64,000 nucleotides of DNA, taken from the NCBI GenBank assembly GCA_945877365.1, contig CAMCRV010000005.1, forward strand, positions 21,778 through 85,777. Reading direction: 5' to 3'. The DNA is from an uncultured Clostridia bacterium (GTDB lineage Bacteria > Bacillota > Clostridia > Oscillospirales > Oscillospiraceae). The translations under genes and the position numbers were made by a program. The notes under the pieces were generated by a model. The model did no database searches, was not told the DNA's origin, and saw nothing but the letters and a program-made list of their open reading frames with translations. Shown one piece after another: positions 8,058 through 16,519 of the stretch. How positions within the stretch are numbered: the stretch's first letter is position 1; every line of letters begins with the position of its first letter.

Positions 8058-9023
8058 ATGAAACTTGGAAAGATAGAAGTGGAGAGGCCCCTGGTTCTGG
8101 CCCCCATGGCAGGGGTGACGGACTGGGCCTTCCGAACCGTCTGCGCCCAGCTGGGGGCGGACATTACGGTGACGGAGATGGTGTCCTCCCGGGCGCTGGT
8201 GTATCGGGATCAGAAAAGTGCAAGGCTCCTGCGGAAAAATGAGGGCAGCATCTGCGGCGCCCAGATTTTCGGCAATGACCCGGCCACCATGGCCGAGGGG
8301 GCAAGGCTGGCGCTGGAAATTTCCGGCTGTGACTTTCTGGACATCAACATGGGCTGCCCCATGCCGAAAATCGCCAATTCCGGGGACGGCTGCGGCCTGA
8401 TGCGAACCCCGGAGCTGGCGGAGGAAATCGTCCGGCAGGTAGTGAAGGCGGTGGAGGTTCCCGTCACCGTGAAGTGCCGTCTTGGCTGGGACAAGGGCAG
8501 CATCAATGTGCTGGATTTCACCAAACGGATGGAGCAGGCCGGGGCGGCTATGGTCAGCGTCCATGGTCGAACCCGGAGTATGCTGTACACCGGTGTGGCG
8601 GACTGGGACACCATCCGCAAGGTGAAGGAGCAGCTGTCCATTCCCGTGATTGCCAATGGCGACATCACCGGAGGGGAGGCCGCTGTCCGCTGCGCCAAAT
8701 GGACGGGAGCCGACGGCCTGATGATCGGGCGCAGCACCTTCGGCGATCCCTGGATTTTTGCGGAGATCAAGGCTGCCATGGCCGGGGAGGAATACCCCGG
8801 CCGCCCGGTGCTGGCAGACCGAATCGCCGTGGCTGTCCGGCAGTTTGAGCTGGCGGAGCAGGATCACGGGGAGCACATCGCCTGTCTGGAGGCCAGGAAG
8901 CACTTTGCCTGGTATCTTCGGGGGGTGCGCAACAGCAGCTTCTACAAAAAAGAAATATCCTCCATGAGTAAAATGGAGGATATCTACCGCATTGCCCGGG
9001 AAATCTCCCGGGATTTGAAATAG
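8058..9023 (+). CDS. dusB: tRNA-dihydrouridine synthase, DusB family
   Basis: 321 aa FMN enzyme that reduces uridines in tRNA to dihydrouridine. Key motifs are APMAGVTDWAFR near residue 16, DINMGCPMPKI near 95 (catalytic cysteine in GCP), VKCRLGWD near 138, VHGRTRSMLYTG near 165 and ANGDITG / DGLMIGR near 195-225, all typical of DusB. A longer GTG start at 8031 exists, but ATG 8058 follows GAGAGAAAG and lies properly behind the promoter. The next gene is separate, with its own promoter. Confidence 0.93.
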   Translation: MKLGKIEVERPLVLAPMAGVTDWAFRTVCAQLGADITVTEMVSSRALVYRDQKSARLLRKNEGSICGAQIFGNDPATMAEGARLALEISGCDFLDINMGCPMPKIANSGDGCGLMRTPELAEEIVRQVVKAVEVPVTVKCRLGWDKGSINVLDFTKRMEQAGAAMVSVHGRTRSMLYTGVADWDTIRKVKEQLSIPVIANGDITGGEAAVRCAKWTGADGLMIGRSTFGDPWIFAEIKAAMAGEEYPGRPVLADRIAVAVRQFELAEQDHGEHIACLEARKHFAWYLRGVRNSSFYKKEISSMSKMEDIYRIAREISRDLK

Positions 9024-9064
9024 GGCAAATTGATAAAAAGATGCCAGAAAAAGATAAGTGATTC

Positions 9065-9093
9065 TTTACATTCTGCCGGGTTCGTGTTATAAT
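9065..9093 (+). promoter_or_regulatory. Promoter of the leucine-rich-repeat protein leader
   Basis: TTTACA, 17-nt spacer, TATAAT. It is followed by a ~215-nt leader with four hairpins before the coding start at 9314. Confidence 0.82.
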
Positions 9094-9131
9094 TTCCTTA
9101 TCACCTGATAGAAGAGCCATACTGATATTCA

Positions 9132-9280
9132 ATTAAAATGTTTCAAACTGCAGAATGAAACATTTTAATAGGAAGATCATAATGAGACGGGTATCTATGA
9201 TTTTCTATTCTGAAAATCATAGATACGACAACGCCGTCAGGCGGTGTCTTCTCAATAGAATGAAAGCATTCTATTGAGAA
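9132..9280 (+). promoter_or_regulatory. Structured leader with four consecutive hairpins
   Basis: Four inverted repeats follow one another: 9132-9145/9156-9169 (14 bp), 9191-9205/9212-9226 (15 bp), 9227-9235/9240-9248 (9 bp, one mismatch) and 9249-9262/9267-9280 (14 bp, AAAG loop). None has a strong U-run. All lie between promoter and start codon of the surface protein, so they should be part of its 5' UTR. Confidence 0.75.
9182..9277 (+). CDS. Possible 31-aa leader peptide
   Basis: ATG 9182 follows GGAAG with a 6-nt gap and opens a 31-codon frame that runs through hairpins 2 to 4 and stops at TGA 9275-9277. The peptide is rich in arginine, tyrosine and asparagine and has no recognisable family. 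Ribosomes on this frame would open the hairpins, so it may act as a leader peptide. This is inference from layout only. Confidence 0.3.
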   Translation: MRRVSMIFYSENHRYDNAVRRCLLNRMKAFY

Positions 9281-9313
9281 ATAGTATCAGAAATCAGAAA
9301 AGAGGTTATTTAC

Positions 9314-9988
9314 ATGAAACGGCACTCTCGAATTTTGGCGATTGTTCTTACGCTGTGCATGGTGCTTTCCATGCTGCCGCTGACGGCTCTTGCCGCCTCC
9401 CTTACCTTTACGGATAAGTACGGCACCTGGGAATATGTGGAGGAGGCTGACGGCACCATTACCATCATCGGCTTTACCGCCGCCCGAAAGAATATCGCCG
9501 TGCCCGCTATGATTGACGGCAAGCCGGTGATCAGGCTGGGGGACGGTCTTTTCAAAAATAATGAGGAAATCACTATGGTGGTCATCCCTATGGGTGTTCG
9601 GGAGATTGGCGCCGAGGCATTCTCCGGCTGTACCTATCTGGAACGGGTGGAGCTTCCCGATACCATGAACGCCATCGGTGACGGCGCCTTCTCGAACTGC
9701 GCCGTTCTGGGCGATCTGTACATTCCTTCCTCGGTGACAGAGCTGGGTCAGGGCGTGTTCGCGTACAGCCCCCAGATTCATGTTACCTGCGAGATCGATT
9801 CTGCCGCGGCGGAATACCTGCAGGAAAACAGAACGGAGGTTCCTCATTTCACACTGATTGAGGTGGAGCAGACTCCTGCTGCCCCCGCAGGGGCTGAGGG
9901 CGTTGCCAAGGGGGATATGAGTTCGGCAGAACCATCAACGGCAAGCGTGAGTATACGCTGGTTCTGGCGGACTCCATGCCGGATCTGA
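9314..9988 (+). CDS. Secreted BspA-type leucine-rich-repeat protein, N-terminal part (frameshifted)
   Basis: 224 aa as read. Residues 1-28 are a clear signal peptide (MKRHSRILAIVLTLCMVLSM then an AxA cleavage site). Residues ~30-180 hold leucine-rich repeats of the BspA/Treponema pallidum type, for example IPMGVREIGAEAFSGCTYL, VELPDTMNAIGDGAF and IPSSVTELGQGVF. From about residue 197 the frame leaves protein-like sequence and ends shortly after. The -1 frame continues a sensible polypeptide from 9916 to 11757. The break lies in a run of five G (9910-9914); six would restore one ~814-aa protein. RBS AGAGGTT. Confidence 0.75.
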   Translation: MKRHSRILAIVLTLCMVLSMLPLTALAASLTFTDKYGTWEYVEEADGTITIIGFTAARKNIAVPAMIDGKPVIRLGDGLFKNNEEITMVVIPMGVREIGAEAFSGCTYLERVELPDTMNAIGDGAFSNCAVLGDLYIPSSVTELGQGVFAYSPQIHVTCEIDSAAAEYLQENRTEVPHFTLIEVEQTPAAPAGAEGVAKGDMSSAEPSTASVSIRWFWRTPCRI

Positions 9989-11757
9989 ATTTGAACAGCT
10001 ATATTATCAAGGACAGCGCGGGCTACGATACCCTTGACTCCCGGGCATGGGAAGTGATGGACCACCGGTTCAAGCTGGTATCCCTGCAGCAGTACGACGG
10101 TTCCGAAACCCGGGATCTTACACCCGATACTGTCAGTGTGGGCTTGATTCCGGATTATGATTCCACCGGAATCACCGAAGTTGGATATTCCCTGTATGTT
10201 GGTGGGGAACTGTCTGATTTGGAGAAGCTTATGGCAGTGGAGTTTTCTACCGCAAATCAGCTGATCGGTTATTTTTTCAGCGCCTATGAGGGGCAGCATT
10301 CTCAGGTTAAAATGGATTCCGGGGCGGCTGCCATCTATTCCATCGCCGACAGTGCCTACGAATATCATTATGCGGACGGTCAGTTCGTCCGCAGGAACGA
10401 GTATTCCTTTGCGCAGGCGCATCGGGCAGCGGTGGATGGCTCCTGCGTGGAAATTGTCATCCATAAGAACACCGATTGGGATTCTGCACAGGCCGTGGCA
10501 AACTCGAAAGACAGGCGTCTGGTTGTGAAGGATGGCAATGGCGGCGAAATCGTAGCCCAAACCTCCAGCATGACAGACAAAGATGGTATTCTTCATAAAT
10601 CAGGGGATTATCATCAATTTGCAGAAAACCAGCACACGGAAGCAAGGCATTGGAAGGCAACATACGATGAAAACGGCAAGCTGGAGAGCGTATCCGAATC
10701 CGTGATTGCGCCCGTATCGGATGGCATTTATCAGGATACCTGGTGCAGCTTTGACAAAGAGGATATCCGGGATTCCAGCCAGGAGGAACACTACACCCTG
10801 GAAGATGAAAATGGAGCCACTGTTCTGGAAGATTACCGGATAGATACGCATTCCGTATGGACGGATTCTCTGTACTACACAGAGGAGACTGTCCGCGCGG
10901 AGAGTGTAGACGAAGTGTATGAACGGGAGTTAACCCAGTTCCCCAATGAGCCGGATGAGCATACCTACGATGTGGAAACCCGTTCTGTCGATGTAACAGG
11001 TGAGCATACAGCTGAGCAGACGAAAACAGATCTGAATACCGGAGCTGTGGAGCACACAAAGGCTGTCAGCAGCGGGGAGAGCCTTTCGGATCATATTTAC
11101 ATCGGAGATACAGGCAAGTTTGTGGGCTGGGATTGGTCCTGGAACTACTATTCGGATATTGACCCACAGACCAATGCGACCATTTCTCAAAGCATGAACT
11201 ACTCGGTGACGGAATACAACTACAGCTCTGAGAATGACACCGAAACCTGGACTAAAACAACGGTTTGTGTAACGGCAAAGGATGGGCAGAGCGTGGAAGA
11301 CTTCAAGACCACCTGCACCCAGGACACCCTGGCCGATTATGATCTGTATTCCACCAAATATGTGTTTGACGCAAGTGTGGAAGGCGGTGCGGATAACTGG
11401 AGACTGCTGGAGCCGGAAGAGAATTCGGAAGAGTCTGAGCAGCTTGCTGCGGAAGCTGAGGCCATCGCCATGGGCACCACCGCTGTCACCGTTGGCGATA
11501 TCACCATCACCCAGGAAGAGAAGAAGCAGGAGATGCTGGAGCTGGAAGCAAAACTGCTGACAGATCCGCTGCAGGACAACACTGAGGAAGCCATTGAGGA
11601 AGTTCTGGAAACCGTGCCCGACGGAGAAGAACTGCTGGCAGAAGTGGAGGAAGCGGTGGAAACCAACACCCTTCCCGAGACCAACACCACGGAGAATTGG
11701 GAGCATGACTGCGTAATTACGGAACCCGTCCCCGACGACGGTACCCCGGTGGGTTAA
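9976..11757 (+). CDS. C-terminal part of the frameshifted secreted protein
   Basis: 593 aa from ATG 9976, but the open frame and protein-like sequence extend upstream to about 9916, and no RBS precedes 9976, so it is best seen as the continuation of the gene starting at 9314. The region is acidic, rich in T, E, D and Y, and has no known domain that I recognise. Near residues 500-590 it becomes strongly acidic (EEAIEEVLETVPDGEELL) and may form a helical stalk. There is no sortase motif or membrane anchor at the end. Ends 13 nt before a terminator. Confidence 0.65.
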   Translation: MPDLNLNSYIIKDSAGYDTLDSRAWEVMDHRFKLVSLQQYDGSETRDLTPDTVSVGLIPDYDSTGITEVGYSLYVGGELSDLEKLMAVEFSTANQLIGYFFSAYEGQHSQVKMDSGAAAIYSIADSAYEYHYADGQFVRRNEYSFAQAHRAAVDGSCVEIVIHKNTDWDSAQAVANSKDRRLVVKDGNGGEIVAQTSSMTDKDGILHKSGDYHQFAENQHTEARHWKATYDENGKLESVSESVIAPVSDGIYQDTWCSFDKEDIRDSSQEEHYTLEDENGATVLEDYRIDTHSVWTDSLYYTEETVRAESVDEVYERELTQFPNEPDEHTYDVETRSVDVTGEHTAEQTKTDLNTGAVEHTKAVSSGESLSDHIYIGDTGKFVGWDWSWNYYSDIDPQTNATISQSMNYSVTEYNYSSENDTETWTKTTVCVTAKDGQSVEDFKTTCTQDTLADYDLYSTKYVFDASVEGGADNWRLLEPEENSEESEQLAAEAEAIAMGTTAVTVGDITITQEEKKQEMLELEAKLLTDPLQDNTEEAIEEVLETVPDGEELLAEVEEAVETNTLPETNTTENWEHDCVITEPVPDDGTPVG

Positions 11758-11770
11758 ACTTACAAAAAAG

Positions 11771-11804
11771 AATTACCCGGTTTGCCTTGGCAAACCGGGT
11801 AATT
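11771..11804. terminator. Bidirectional intrinsic terminator
   Basis: Perfect 16-bp stem (AATTACCCGGTTTGCC / GGCAAACCGGGTAATT) with a 2-nt spacer between convergent genes, A-run on the left and TTTC on the right. The stop codon of trmO lies at its edge. Confidence 0.9.
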
Positions 11805-12491
11805 TCATGCTTTATTGACTTCCACCACCGTCAGAAGCGTATCCTTCACGGTGAAGCGGATATCGAATCCGGCAAAGGTCAGGCCGTAGACTCTGTCCGG
11901 GCTTCTCTGGTAGGAGGGACGGGGGTCGTGACGCAGAACGCCCATGGCAGCCTCCCACTTTTCCTCCGGCAGCTTTAGGAGCAGGTTTTTGGGGAAATCC
12001 ACCTCCAGAAGAAATTCCCCGGCCTGGTCGGTAAAGCCGCCGATGGCATCGGGATGGCAGTCTCCGTAGGCAATGTAGGGCTTGATGTCAAAGATGGGGG
12101 TTCCGTCCATGAGATCAGCACCCCCCACATGGAGTACCGTGCCATATTGTGCAGTCTGCTCCACCCCCAGCAGCTTTACGCTGGACAGCCCCAGATGGTT
12201 GGGGCGGAAGGGGGAGCGGGTGGCGAAAACCCCCATCCGGGTGTTTCCTCCCAGCCGGGGAGGACGCACCGTGGGGCTCCAGGACTGGCGCACAGCCCCG
12301 GAAAACTGCCAGATAATCCACAGGTGGGAAAAGCCCTCAATGCCCCGGAGGGCATCGGGATTGCGGAATTCCGGCTCAAAGACAATGGTGGATTTCAGCT
12401 CCTCCACCAGACCGCTCTGCCGGGGAATGCCGAACTTTGTGGCAAAATCGCTGTGCATCCGGGCGATTACCTGAATGGTCTCCTCCTGCAT
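11805..12491 (-). CDS. trmO: tRNA (N6-threonylcarbamoyladenosine-37 N6)-methyltransferase TrmO
   Basis: 228 aa protein of the TsaA/TrmO family, which adds a methyl group to t6A37 of tRNA-Thr. Visible signatures are GFSHLWIIWQF near residue 54, PPRLGGNTRMGVFATRSPFRPNHLGLS-type core (residues ~77-105) and the C-terminal DPRPSYQRSPDRVYGL motif near 195. It starts 3 nt after the metal-transporter permease gene, at the end of the znu-like operon, an unusual partner that may only reflect co-transcription. Confidence 0.9.
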   Translation of the reverse strand: MQEETIQVIARMHSDFATKFGIPRQSGLVEELKSTIVFEPEFRNPDALRGIEGFSHLWIIWQFSGAVRQSWSPTVRPPRLGGNTRMGVFATRSPFRPNHLGLSSVKLLGVEQTAQYGTVLHVGGADLMDGTPIFDIKPYIAYGDCHPDAIGGFTDQAGEFLLEVDFPKNLLLKLPEEKWEAAMGVLRHDPRPSYQRSPDRVYGLTFAGFDIRFTVKDTLLTVVEVNKA

Positions 12492-12494
12492 AGC

Positions 12495-13334
12495 CTACCC
12501 CCTGACCTTGCGGAACGCAAAGGTGATGCCGAACACCAGCGCCAGAAGCAGGCTGATGGCAGCGCCGGCAGAGCTTCCCAGATAGTAGGATACTGTCAGC
12601 CCGCCCACCCCGGCAATCAGGGCAAAGACCACGGAAAAGAGATGGTATTCCCGGAGGTTTCGTGCCACATTCCGGGCAGAGGCCGCCGGCAGCACCAGCA
12701 GAGAGTTGAGAATCAGCAGACCTACGCTGGAAATGGACAGGGTGACCACCACGGCGATGGCGGCGGTGAACAGCGTCTGGGACAGCCCCACGGGAAAGCC
12801 CCGGGAGGAGGCCAGCTGGGGATGGATGGCCATGAGGCTCAGCCGGTTGGAAAACAGAACCCAGAACACCAGAATCCCCAGCAGCACCAGCGCCAGCATC
12901 CCGATTTCTGACCGGGTAACGGAGAGAATATCGCCGATGAGATATTTGTTGTATTTTGTGAAGCTGCCGCCGCCCAGTGTGGCGACAAAGATGCCCAGAG
13001 CCACGGCAGTGCTGGAAAACACGCCAATCAGAGTGTCCGCGGCCTGATTGGAGCGGCTGCGCACCCAGGAAAACAGCAGGGCGAACAAGATGCTGAAGCC
13101 CACCGCCGCCCACAGGGGTGCGGTCAGCCCCAGAATGGAGCCGATGGCAATGCCGGTAAAGGCGGAGTGCCCCAGGGCATCGGAGAAGAAGCTCATGCGA
13201 CCGGTGACGATCATGGTGCTGAGGATTCCAAACAGGGGGGCCATCAGCAGCAGAGCCAGCAGGGCGTTTTTCATAAAGTCCCATTGGAGCATTTCCCACG
13301 GGAGAAGCTCACACAGAGTATACCAGATGCTCAT
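12495..13334 (-). CDS. znuB: Zinc/manganese ABC transporter permease (ZnuB family)
   Basis: 279 aa integral membrane protein with about eight hydrophobic helices. The ABC-3 family core GMLSFFSDALGHSAFTGIAIG-like segment (residues ~45-65) and the coupling-helix region around residues 85-100 (SWVRSRSNQAADTLIGVF) are present. It forms the membrane channel for metal delivered by the solute-binding lipoprotein encoded by the third gene of the operon. Its start overlaps the ATPase stop by 4 nt. Confidence 0.92.
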   Translation of the reverse strand: MSIWYTLCELLPWEMLQWDFMKNALLALLLMAPLFGILSTMIVTGRMSFFSDALGHSAFTGIAIGSILGLTAPLWAAVGFSILFALLFSWVRSRSNQAADTLIGVFSSTAVALGIFVATLGGGSFTKYNKYLIGDILSVTRSEIGMLALVLLGILVFWVLFSNRLSLMAIHPQLASSRGFPVGLSQTLFTAAIAVVVTLSISSVGLLILNSLLVLPAASARNVARNLREYHLFSVVFALIAGVGGLTVSYYLGSSAGAAISLLLALVFGITFAFRKVRG

Positions 13335-14083
13335 GCCCTGCCTCCTTTCATGTGGAAGGTTCGGCTGAATTCCTCGGAATCCAGAACGGTATCCGGACTG
13401 CCCTGAATCAGAACGGTGTGGTCAATCAGCACCACCTGATCCGCGTACCGGCGCAGCATGGAAAAGTCGTGGGTGGTCATCAGGATGCTCAGGTCATACT
13501 CCCTGCGGATCTCGTCCAGCATATCCATGAGATTTTCCATGCCCTCGATATCCACGCCGGACAGAGGCTCGTCCAGAATCAGAATGTTGGGCAGCGGCTC
13601 CAGCGCCAGTGCCAGCAGAACCCGCTGCAGCTCACCGCCGGAAAGGGTGCCCACCCGCTTGTCGATCAAATCCGTGCCGTGCACCCGTTCCAGACATTCC
13701 AGCACCAGCTCCCGCATGGATTTGGACAGCCCCAGAAAAGCAGGGCGGCGGCTCATGCAGCAGGCAAACAGGTCTGCCACGCTGACGGGGTCGCCGGGGT
13801 CGAAGGCAGGACTCTGAGGGACATAGCCGATCCGGGGCTTTTTACTCCGCTGGCCGGGCTGGGAGAAGGCGATAACCCCCTGATATTCCCGCTGCCCCAG
13901 CACTGCCTTGAGAAAAGTGGATTTTCCCGCGCCGTTGGGGCCGATGAGAGCCACCATTTCGCCGCAGTGGACATGAAGATTCACATCCTTTAATATCTGA
14001 TCGGAGCCGATCTGAACGGAGAGATTTTCCACCCGCAGACAGCAGGCGTGTCCGCAGGAGCCTCCGTGGGGCTTGAATCTCAT
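13331..14083 (-). CDS. znuC: Zinc/manganese ABC transporter ATPase (ZnuC family)
   Basis: 250 aa ABC ATPase. Walker A GPNGAGKST is near residue 53, the Q-loop YVPQSPAF near 93, the signature LSGGELQRV near 150, Walker B ILILDEPLSG near 170 and the switch histidine TTHDFSM near 207. The N-terminus has HGGSCGHACC, a small His/Cys cluster that could bind metal. It overlaps the substrate-binding gene by 4 nt and the permease by 4 nt, so the three are translationally coupled. Confidence 0.93.
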   Translation of the reverse strand: MRFKPHGGSCGHACCLRVENLSVQIGSDQILKDVNLHVHCGEMVALIGPNGAGKSTFLKAVLGQREYQGVIAFSQPGQRSKKPRIGYVPQSPAFDPGDPVSVADLFACCMSRRPAFLGLSKSMRELVLECLERVHGTDLIDKRVGTLSGGELQRVLLALALEPLPNILILDEPLSGVDIEGMENLMDMLDEIRREYDLSILMTTHDFSMLRRYADQVVLIDHTVLIQGSPDTVLDSEEFSRTFHMKGGRA

Positions 14084-14955
14084 TGCAGTGCCTCCTTTAT
14101 GGTGTCGATGTTGTGATACATGGCGTCAAAATAGCTGCTGCCGGACATGGCCATGTCCAGCGTATAGACCTTTGCGCCGGTCTCCCGGGAGAGGATGGAG
14201 GCGGCGGAGCCGCTGCCGTTTTTCTCCACAAAGATGGCAGGAAGATTATGCTCCCGAACCAGTTCAATCAGGTGAATCAGCTCCCTGGCGGAAGCCTCAC
14301 TGCCGGATTCCTCCTCCACGGCCTCCACAATGGTCAGGCCGAAGCTCCGGGCAAAATAGGAAAAGCCGTCGTGGAAGGGAATCATCTCCCGGCAGGAAAG
14401 ACCGGCGAGTTCCTGCTCTCCATAGGCCTGCAGGGAGGCAAGCTGTTCCAGCAGACCGGTCAGATTGCCTTGAAAAACTCCCTGATACTGGGGATAATGC
14501 TGACACAGCCCCCGGCAGATGTTTTCTGCCATGAGTGCGGCATTTTCCGGGGAGAGCCAGATGTGGGGATCTTCCTCATGGCTGTGCCCCTCGTGGGCAT
14601 GGTGTTCGTGATGGTCTTCATCTTCCTCTGCGCAGAGCAGGTCGATTCCCTCTGAGGCATCGATGACAGACTTGTTTTCCAAAACATCGTGTAAAAATTC
14701 CTCCAGCCCGGCCCCGGACTGAACAATGACATCAGCGGCTTCCGCAGCCTGCACCTGCCGGACATTCAGGGAATAGTTGTGCAGGCAGGAAACCTCCTCC
14801 GTCACCAGCCGGGTGACGGTCAGGGGCGTCCCTTGACACAGTGCGCTGGTGAAGTCATATACCGGCAGGGTGGTGGCGGCGATGTCCGCGGAGGGCTTGG
14901 GGGTGCAGCCCCACAGCAAAAGCAGCGGCAGCAGAAGCAGGAAAAATTTTTTCAT
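14080..14955 (-). CDS. znuA: Metal-binding lipoprotein of the zinc/manganese ABC importer (ZnuA/AdcA family)
   Basis: 291 aa from ATG 14955. Signal peptide with lipobox ending LLLLWGC near residue 18, so lipid-anchored on the outer membrane face. A His/Glu/Asp-rich loop (DHHEHHAHEGHSHEED) near residues 115-130 is the charged loop typical of zinc-specific cluster 9 proteins. PHIWLSP and IPFHDGFSYFAR supply further conserved metal ligands. A longer start at 14979 is possible, but 14955 gives the clean signal peptide. Zinc is more likely than manganese because of the histidine loop. Confidence 0.92.
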   Translation of the reverse strand: MKKFFLLLLPLLLLWGCTPKPSADIAATTLPVYDFTSALCQGTPLTVTRLVTEEVSCLHNYSLNVRQVQAAEAADVIVQSGAGLEEFLHDVLENKSVIDASEGIDLLCAEEDEDHHEHHAHEGHSHEEDPHIWLSPENAALMAENICRGLCQHYPQYQGVFQGNLTGLLEQLASLQAYGEQELAGLSCREMIPFHDGFSYFARSFGLTIVEAVEEESGSEASARELIHLIELVREHNLPAIFVEKNGSGSAASILSRETGAKVYTLDMAMSGSSYFDAMYHNIDTIKEALQ

Positions 14956-15022
14956 GGAGTATCCTCGGTTTTCAAACATTCTACCCTATATCATACCACA
15001 ACTGTCAAGAAACAGACAAGAA

Positions 15023-15048
15023 AAAAGCCTGCCGTGGGGCAGGCTTTT
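15023..15048 (-). terminator. Intrinsic terminator after the 76-aa gene
   Basis: AAAAGCCTGCC / GGCAGGCTTTT stem with GTGG loop; on the minus strand the stem is followed by a run of T. It ends transcription of the gene at 15061-15291 before the znu promoter region. Confidence 0.85.
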
Positions 15049-15060
15049 TGGGTGATGTAA

Positions 15061-15291
15061 TTAGTGCTTTTCCATCCAGTCGTTGACCTTGGTCTTTGCC
15101 AGACGGATGATATCCTCAGTGGGGTAGGGAGAAGTCTCGCCGCCGCCAACATGCAGGAAATACAGGCCGCCCTCGGTCTGGTACAGGTCTTCCTCATAAC
15201 CGGCGGGATCACCCAGCTGACCGAAAGAGTAACGCTTGATCAGGGTTGCGGTTTCGGTGTCGTATTCCTTCTTGCAGATAATCTTCTTCAT
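15061..15291 (-). CDS. Conserved small soluble protein, function unknown
   Basis: 76 aa, charged and rich in aromatic residues, no membrane segment. It begins KKIICKKEYDTETATLIKRY and contains GDPAGYEEDLYQTEGG then FLHVGGGETSPYPTEDI. The pattern looks like a small beta-rich domain found as single genes in clostridial genomes; no function is known to me. RBS AAAGGAGG, own promoter and own terminator show it is a real monocistronic gene. Confidence 0.8.
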   Translation of the reverse strand: MKKIICKKEYDTETATLIKRYSFGQLGDPAGYEEDLYQTEGGLYFLHVGGGETSPYPTEDIIRLAKTKVNDWMEKH

Positions 15292-15329
15292 CGTATGGAC
15301 CTCCTTTCCCGGTTGTTATTCTTTGAGAT

Positions 15330-15357
15330 ATTATACACCGGTTTGTGAGAAAAGCAA
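15330..15357 (-). promoter_or_regulatory. Promoter of the 76-aa gene
   Basis: Minus strand TTGCTT, 16-nt spacer, TATAAT, about 40 nt before the start codon. Confidence 0.65.
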
Positions 15358-15495
15358 GGGTAAATTGGGTCAATTTACAACTTTCGCCAAAAGATTGGGA
15401 GAAGATGCAATACCCGGCCGGGAAAAAGCCGGGGGGTCAGTGAATTTTGCACAAGGATTTTTGGAAAAATGGAAGCAAATGGAAAACAAAATTCA

Positions 15496-15524
15496 TTGAT
15501 ATGGAGGGGAAAAACTGGTATGAT
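15496..15524 (+). promoter_or_regulatory. Promoter of the GNAT gene
   Basis: TTGATA, 17-nt spacer, TATGAT, 20 nt before the start codon at 15545, giving a very short leader. Confidence 0.65.
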
Positions 15525-15544
15525 AGGAAAAAAGGAGGGTGTTT

Positions 15545-16198
15545 ATGCGCGATATTCCGCTTTTTTCGACAGAGGACGGGGTCTCTTCCCTGATCCTGAA
15601 AGAGATTCCCTACCGTTCGGAGGCCTATATCCACATCGGGGATGTTCAGCCCGGGGGTTTGGAGAAGCATCTTGGTGAGTGTGTTGGCTTTTGCCGCATG
15701 GCAGGGGCAGACCGGGTCTATGCCACGGGTCACCCGGAGCTGGAAGGATACCCCCTGCACACCGCCGTGCTGGAAATGCGTGGGACGGCATGGGTGGACA
15801 CAGACAAGCTGCGCTGCCTGTTCCCGGTGACGGAGGCCACGGTGAGCCGCTGGCGGCAGCTGCACAATGAAAAAATGGCTTCGGTGGACAATGCCGGAAC
15901 TCTGGAAGGCCGGGAAGAAGAGAAAATCCTCTCCTCCGGGGGTGCCTATTTTGTCCACGACAACGGGGATCTTTTGGGCATCGGGTGGCTGGAAGAGGAC
16001 AGACTGCTGGCTATCGCCGCGGTGCAGCCCGGGGCGGGGGAGCTGGTTGCCCACAGCCTGATGTCTATGATCGAGGGAGCAGACATCTGCCTGGAAGTGG
16101 CCTCCACCAACCGAAAGGCCATACGCCTCTATGAAAAGCTGGGCTTCCTTCCCACCCGGGAGATCTGCCGCTGGTACCGGGTGGACAGTGGGAAATAG
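15545..16198 (+). CDS. GNAT-family N-acetyltransferase
   Basis: 217 aa. The C-terminal ~100 residues form a GNAT fold: the acyl-CoA region is degenerate (AVQPGAGELVAHSLMS near residue 160), while CLEVASTNRKAIRLYEKLGF near 185-205 is the classic end of the fold. The N-terminal half (residues 1-100) is a separate alpha/beta region with no clear match. Substrate unknown. ATG 15545 is chosen because AAAGGAGG lies 6 nt ahead. Confidence 0.75.
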   Translation: MRDIPLFSTEDGVSSLILKEIPYRSEAYIHIGDVQPGGLEKHLGECVGFCRMAGADRVYATGHPELEGYPLHTAVLEMRGTAWVDTDKLRCLFPVTEATVSRWRQLHNEKMASVDNAGTLEGREEEKILSSGGAYFVHDNGDLLGIGWLEEDRLLAIAAVQPGAGELVAHSLMSMIEGADICLEVASTNRKAIRLYEKLGFLPTREICRWYRVDSGK

Positions 16199-16217
16199 TA
16201 TGTGTATATTGGGTTTG

Positions 16218-16417
16218 GTCAGCAAATCGACAAATTGGAATTTGCGGGGGTGCCCAAAGCCTCCCCTGTGTAAGGGGAGGTGGCAAAAATCTATTGATTT
16301 TTGCCGGAGGGGTTGTCAATCCCCCAGTCAGCTTCGCTGACAGCCCCCTTTACACAAGGGGGCCTTTGACCCCGCCAAATTCCAATTTATCAACCGGCTG
16401 TGTAAAACCGATAAGCA
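16218..16417. repeat. Palindromic repeat family 1, copy 1
   Basis: About 200 bp, with a 157-bp core (16232-16388) bounded by AAATTGGAATTT and AAATTCCAATTT. The inner part has further hairpins (CCTCCCCTGTGTAAGGGGAGG, a GGCAAAAATC/GATTTTTGCC stem, GTCAGCTTCGCTGAC, CCCCCTTTACACAAGGGGG). A nearly identical copy in opposite orientation is at 18999-19198. No open frame of note, so a MITE-like element. Confidence 0.85.
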
Positions 16418-16449
16418 CAAAATAATAAAAGGCTGTTCAGGAAAAATCC

Positions 16450-16478
16450 TTGACAAGGGCGGGGGATTGTGCTATAAT
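16450..16478 (+). promoter_or_regulatory. Promoter of ylxM-ffh
   Basis: Perfect TTGACA, 17-nt spacer, perfect TATAAT; about 40 nt before the ylxM start. Lies just right of repeat copy 1. Confidence 0.9.
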
Positions 16479-16519
16479 GCCCGAGGTCAAGGGAAATGCC
16501 TTGACACAGGAGGTTTTCC

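Noticed and set aside
16218..16417. CRISPR-like repeat
   Set aside because: Only palindromic dispersed copies, no regular spacers and no cas genes; no CRISPR array seen anywhere in the window.
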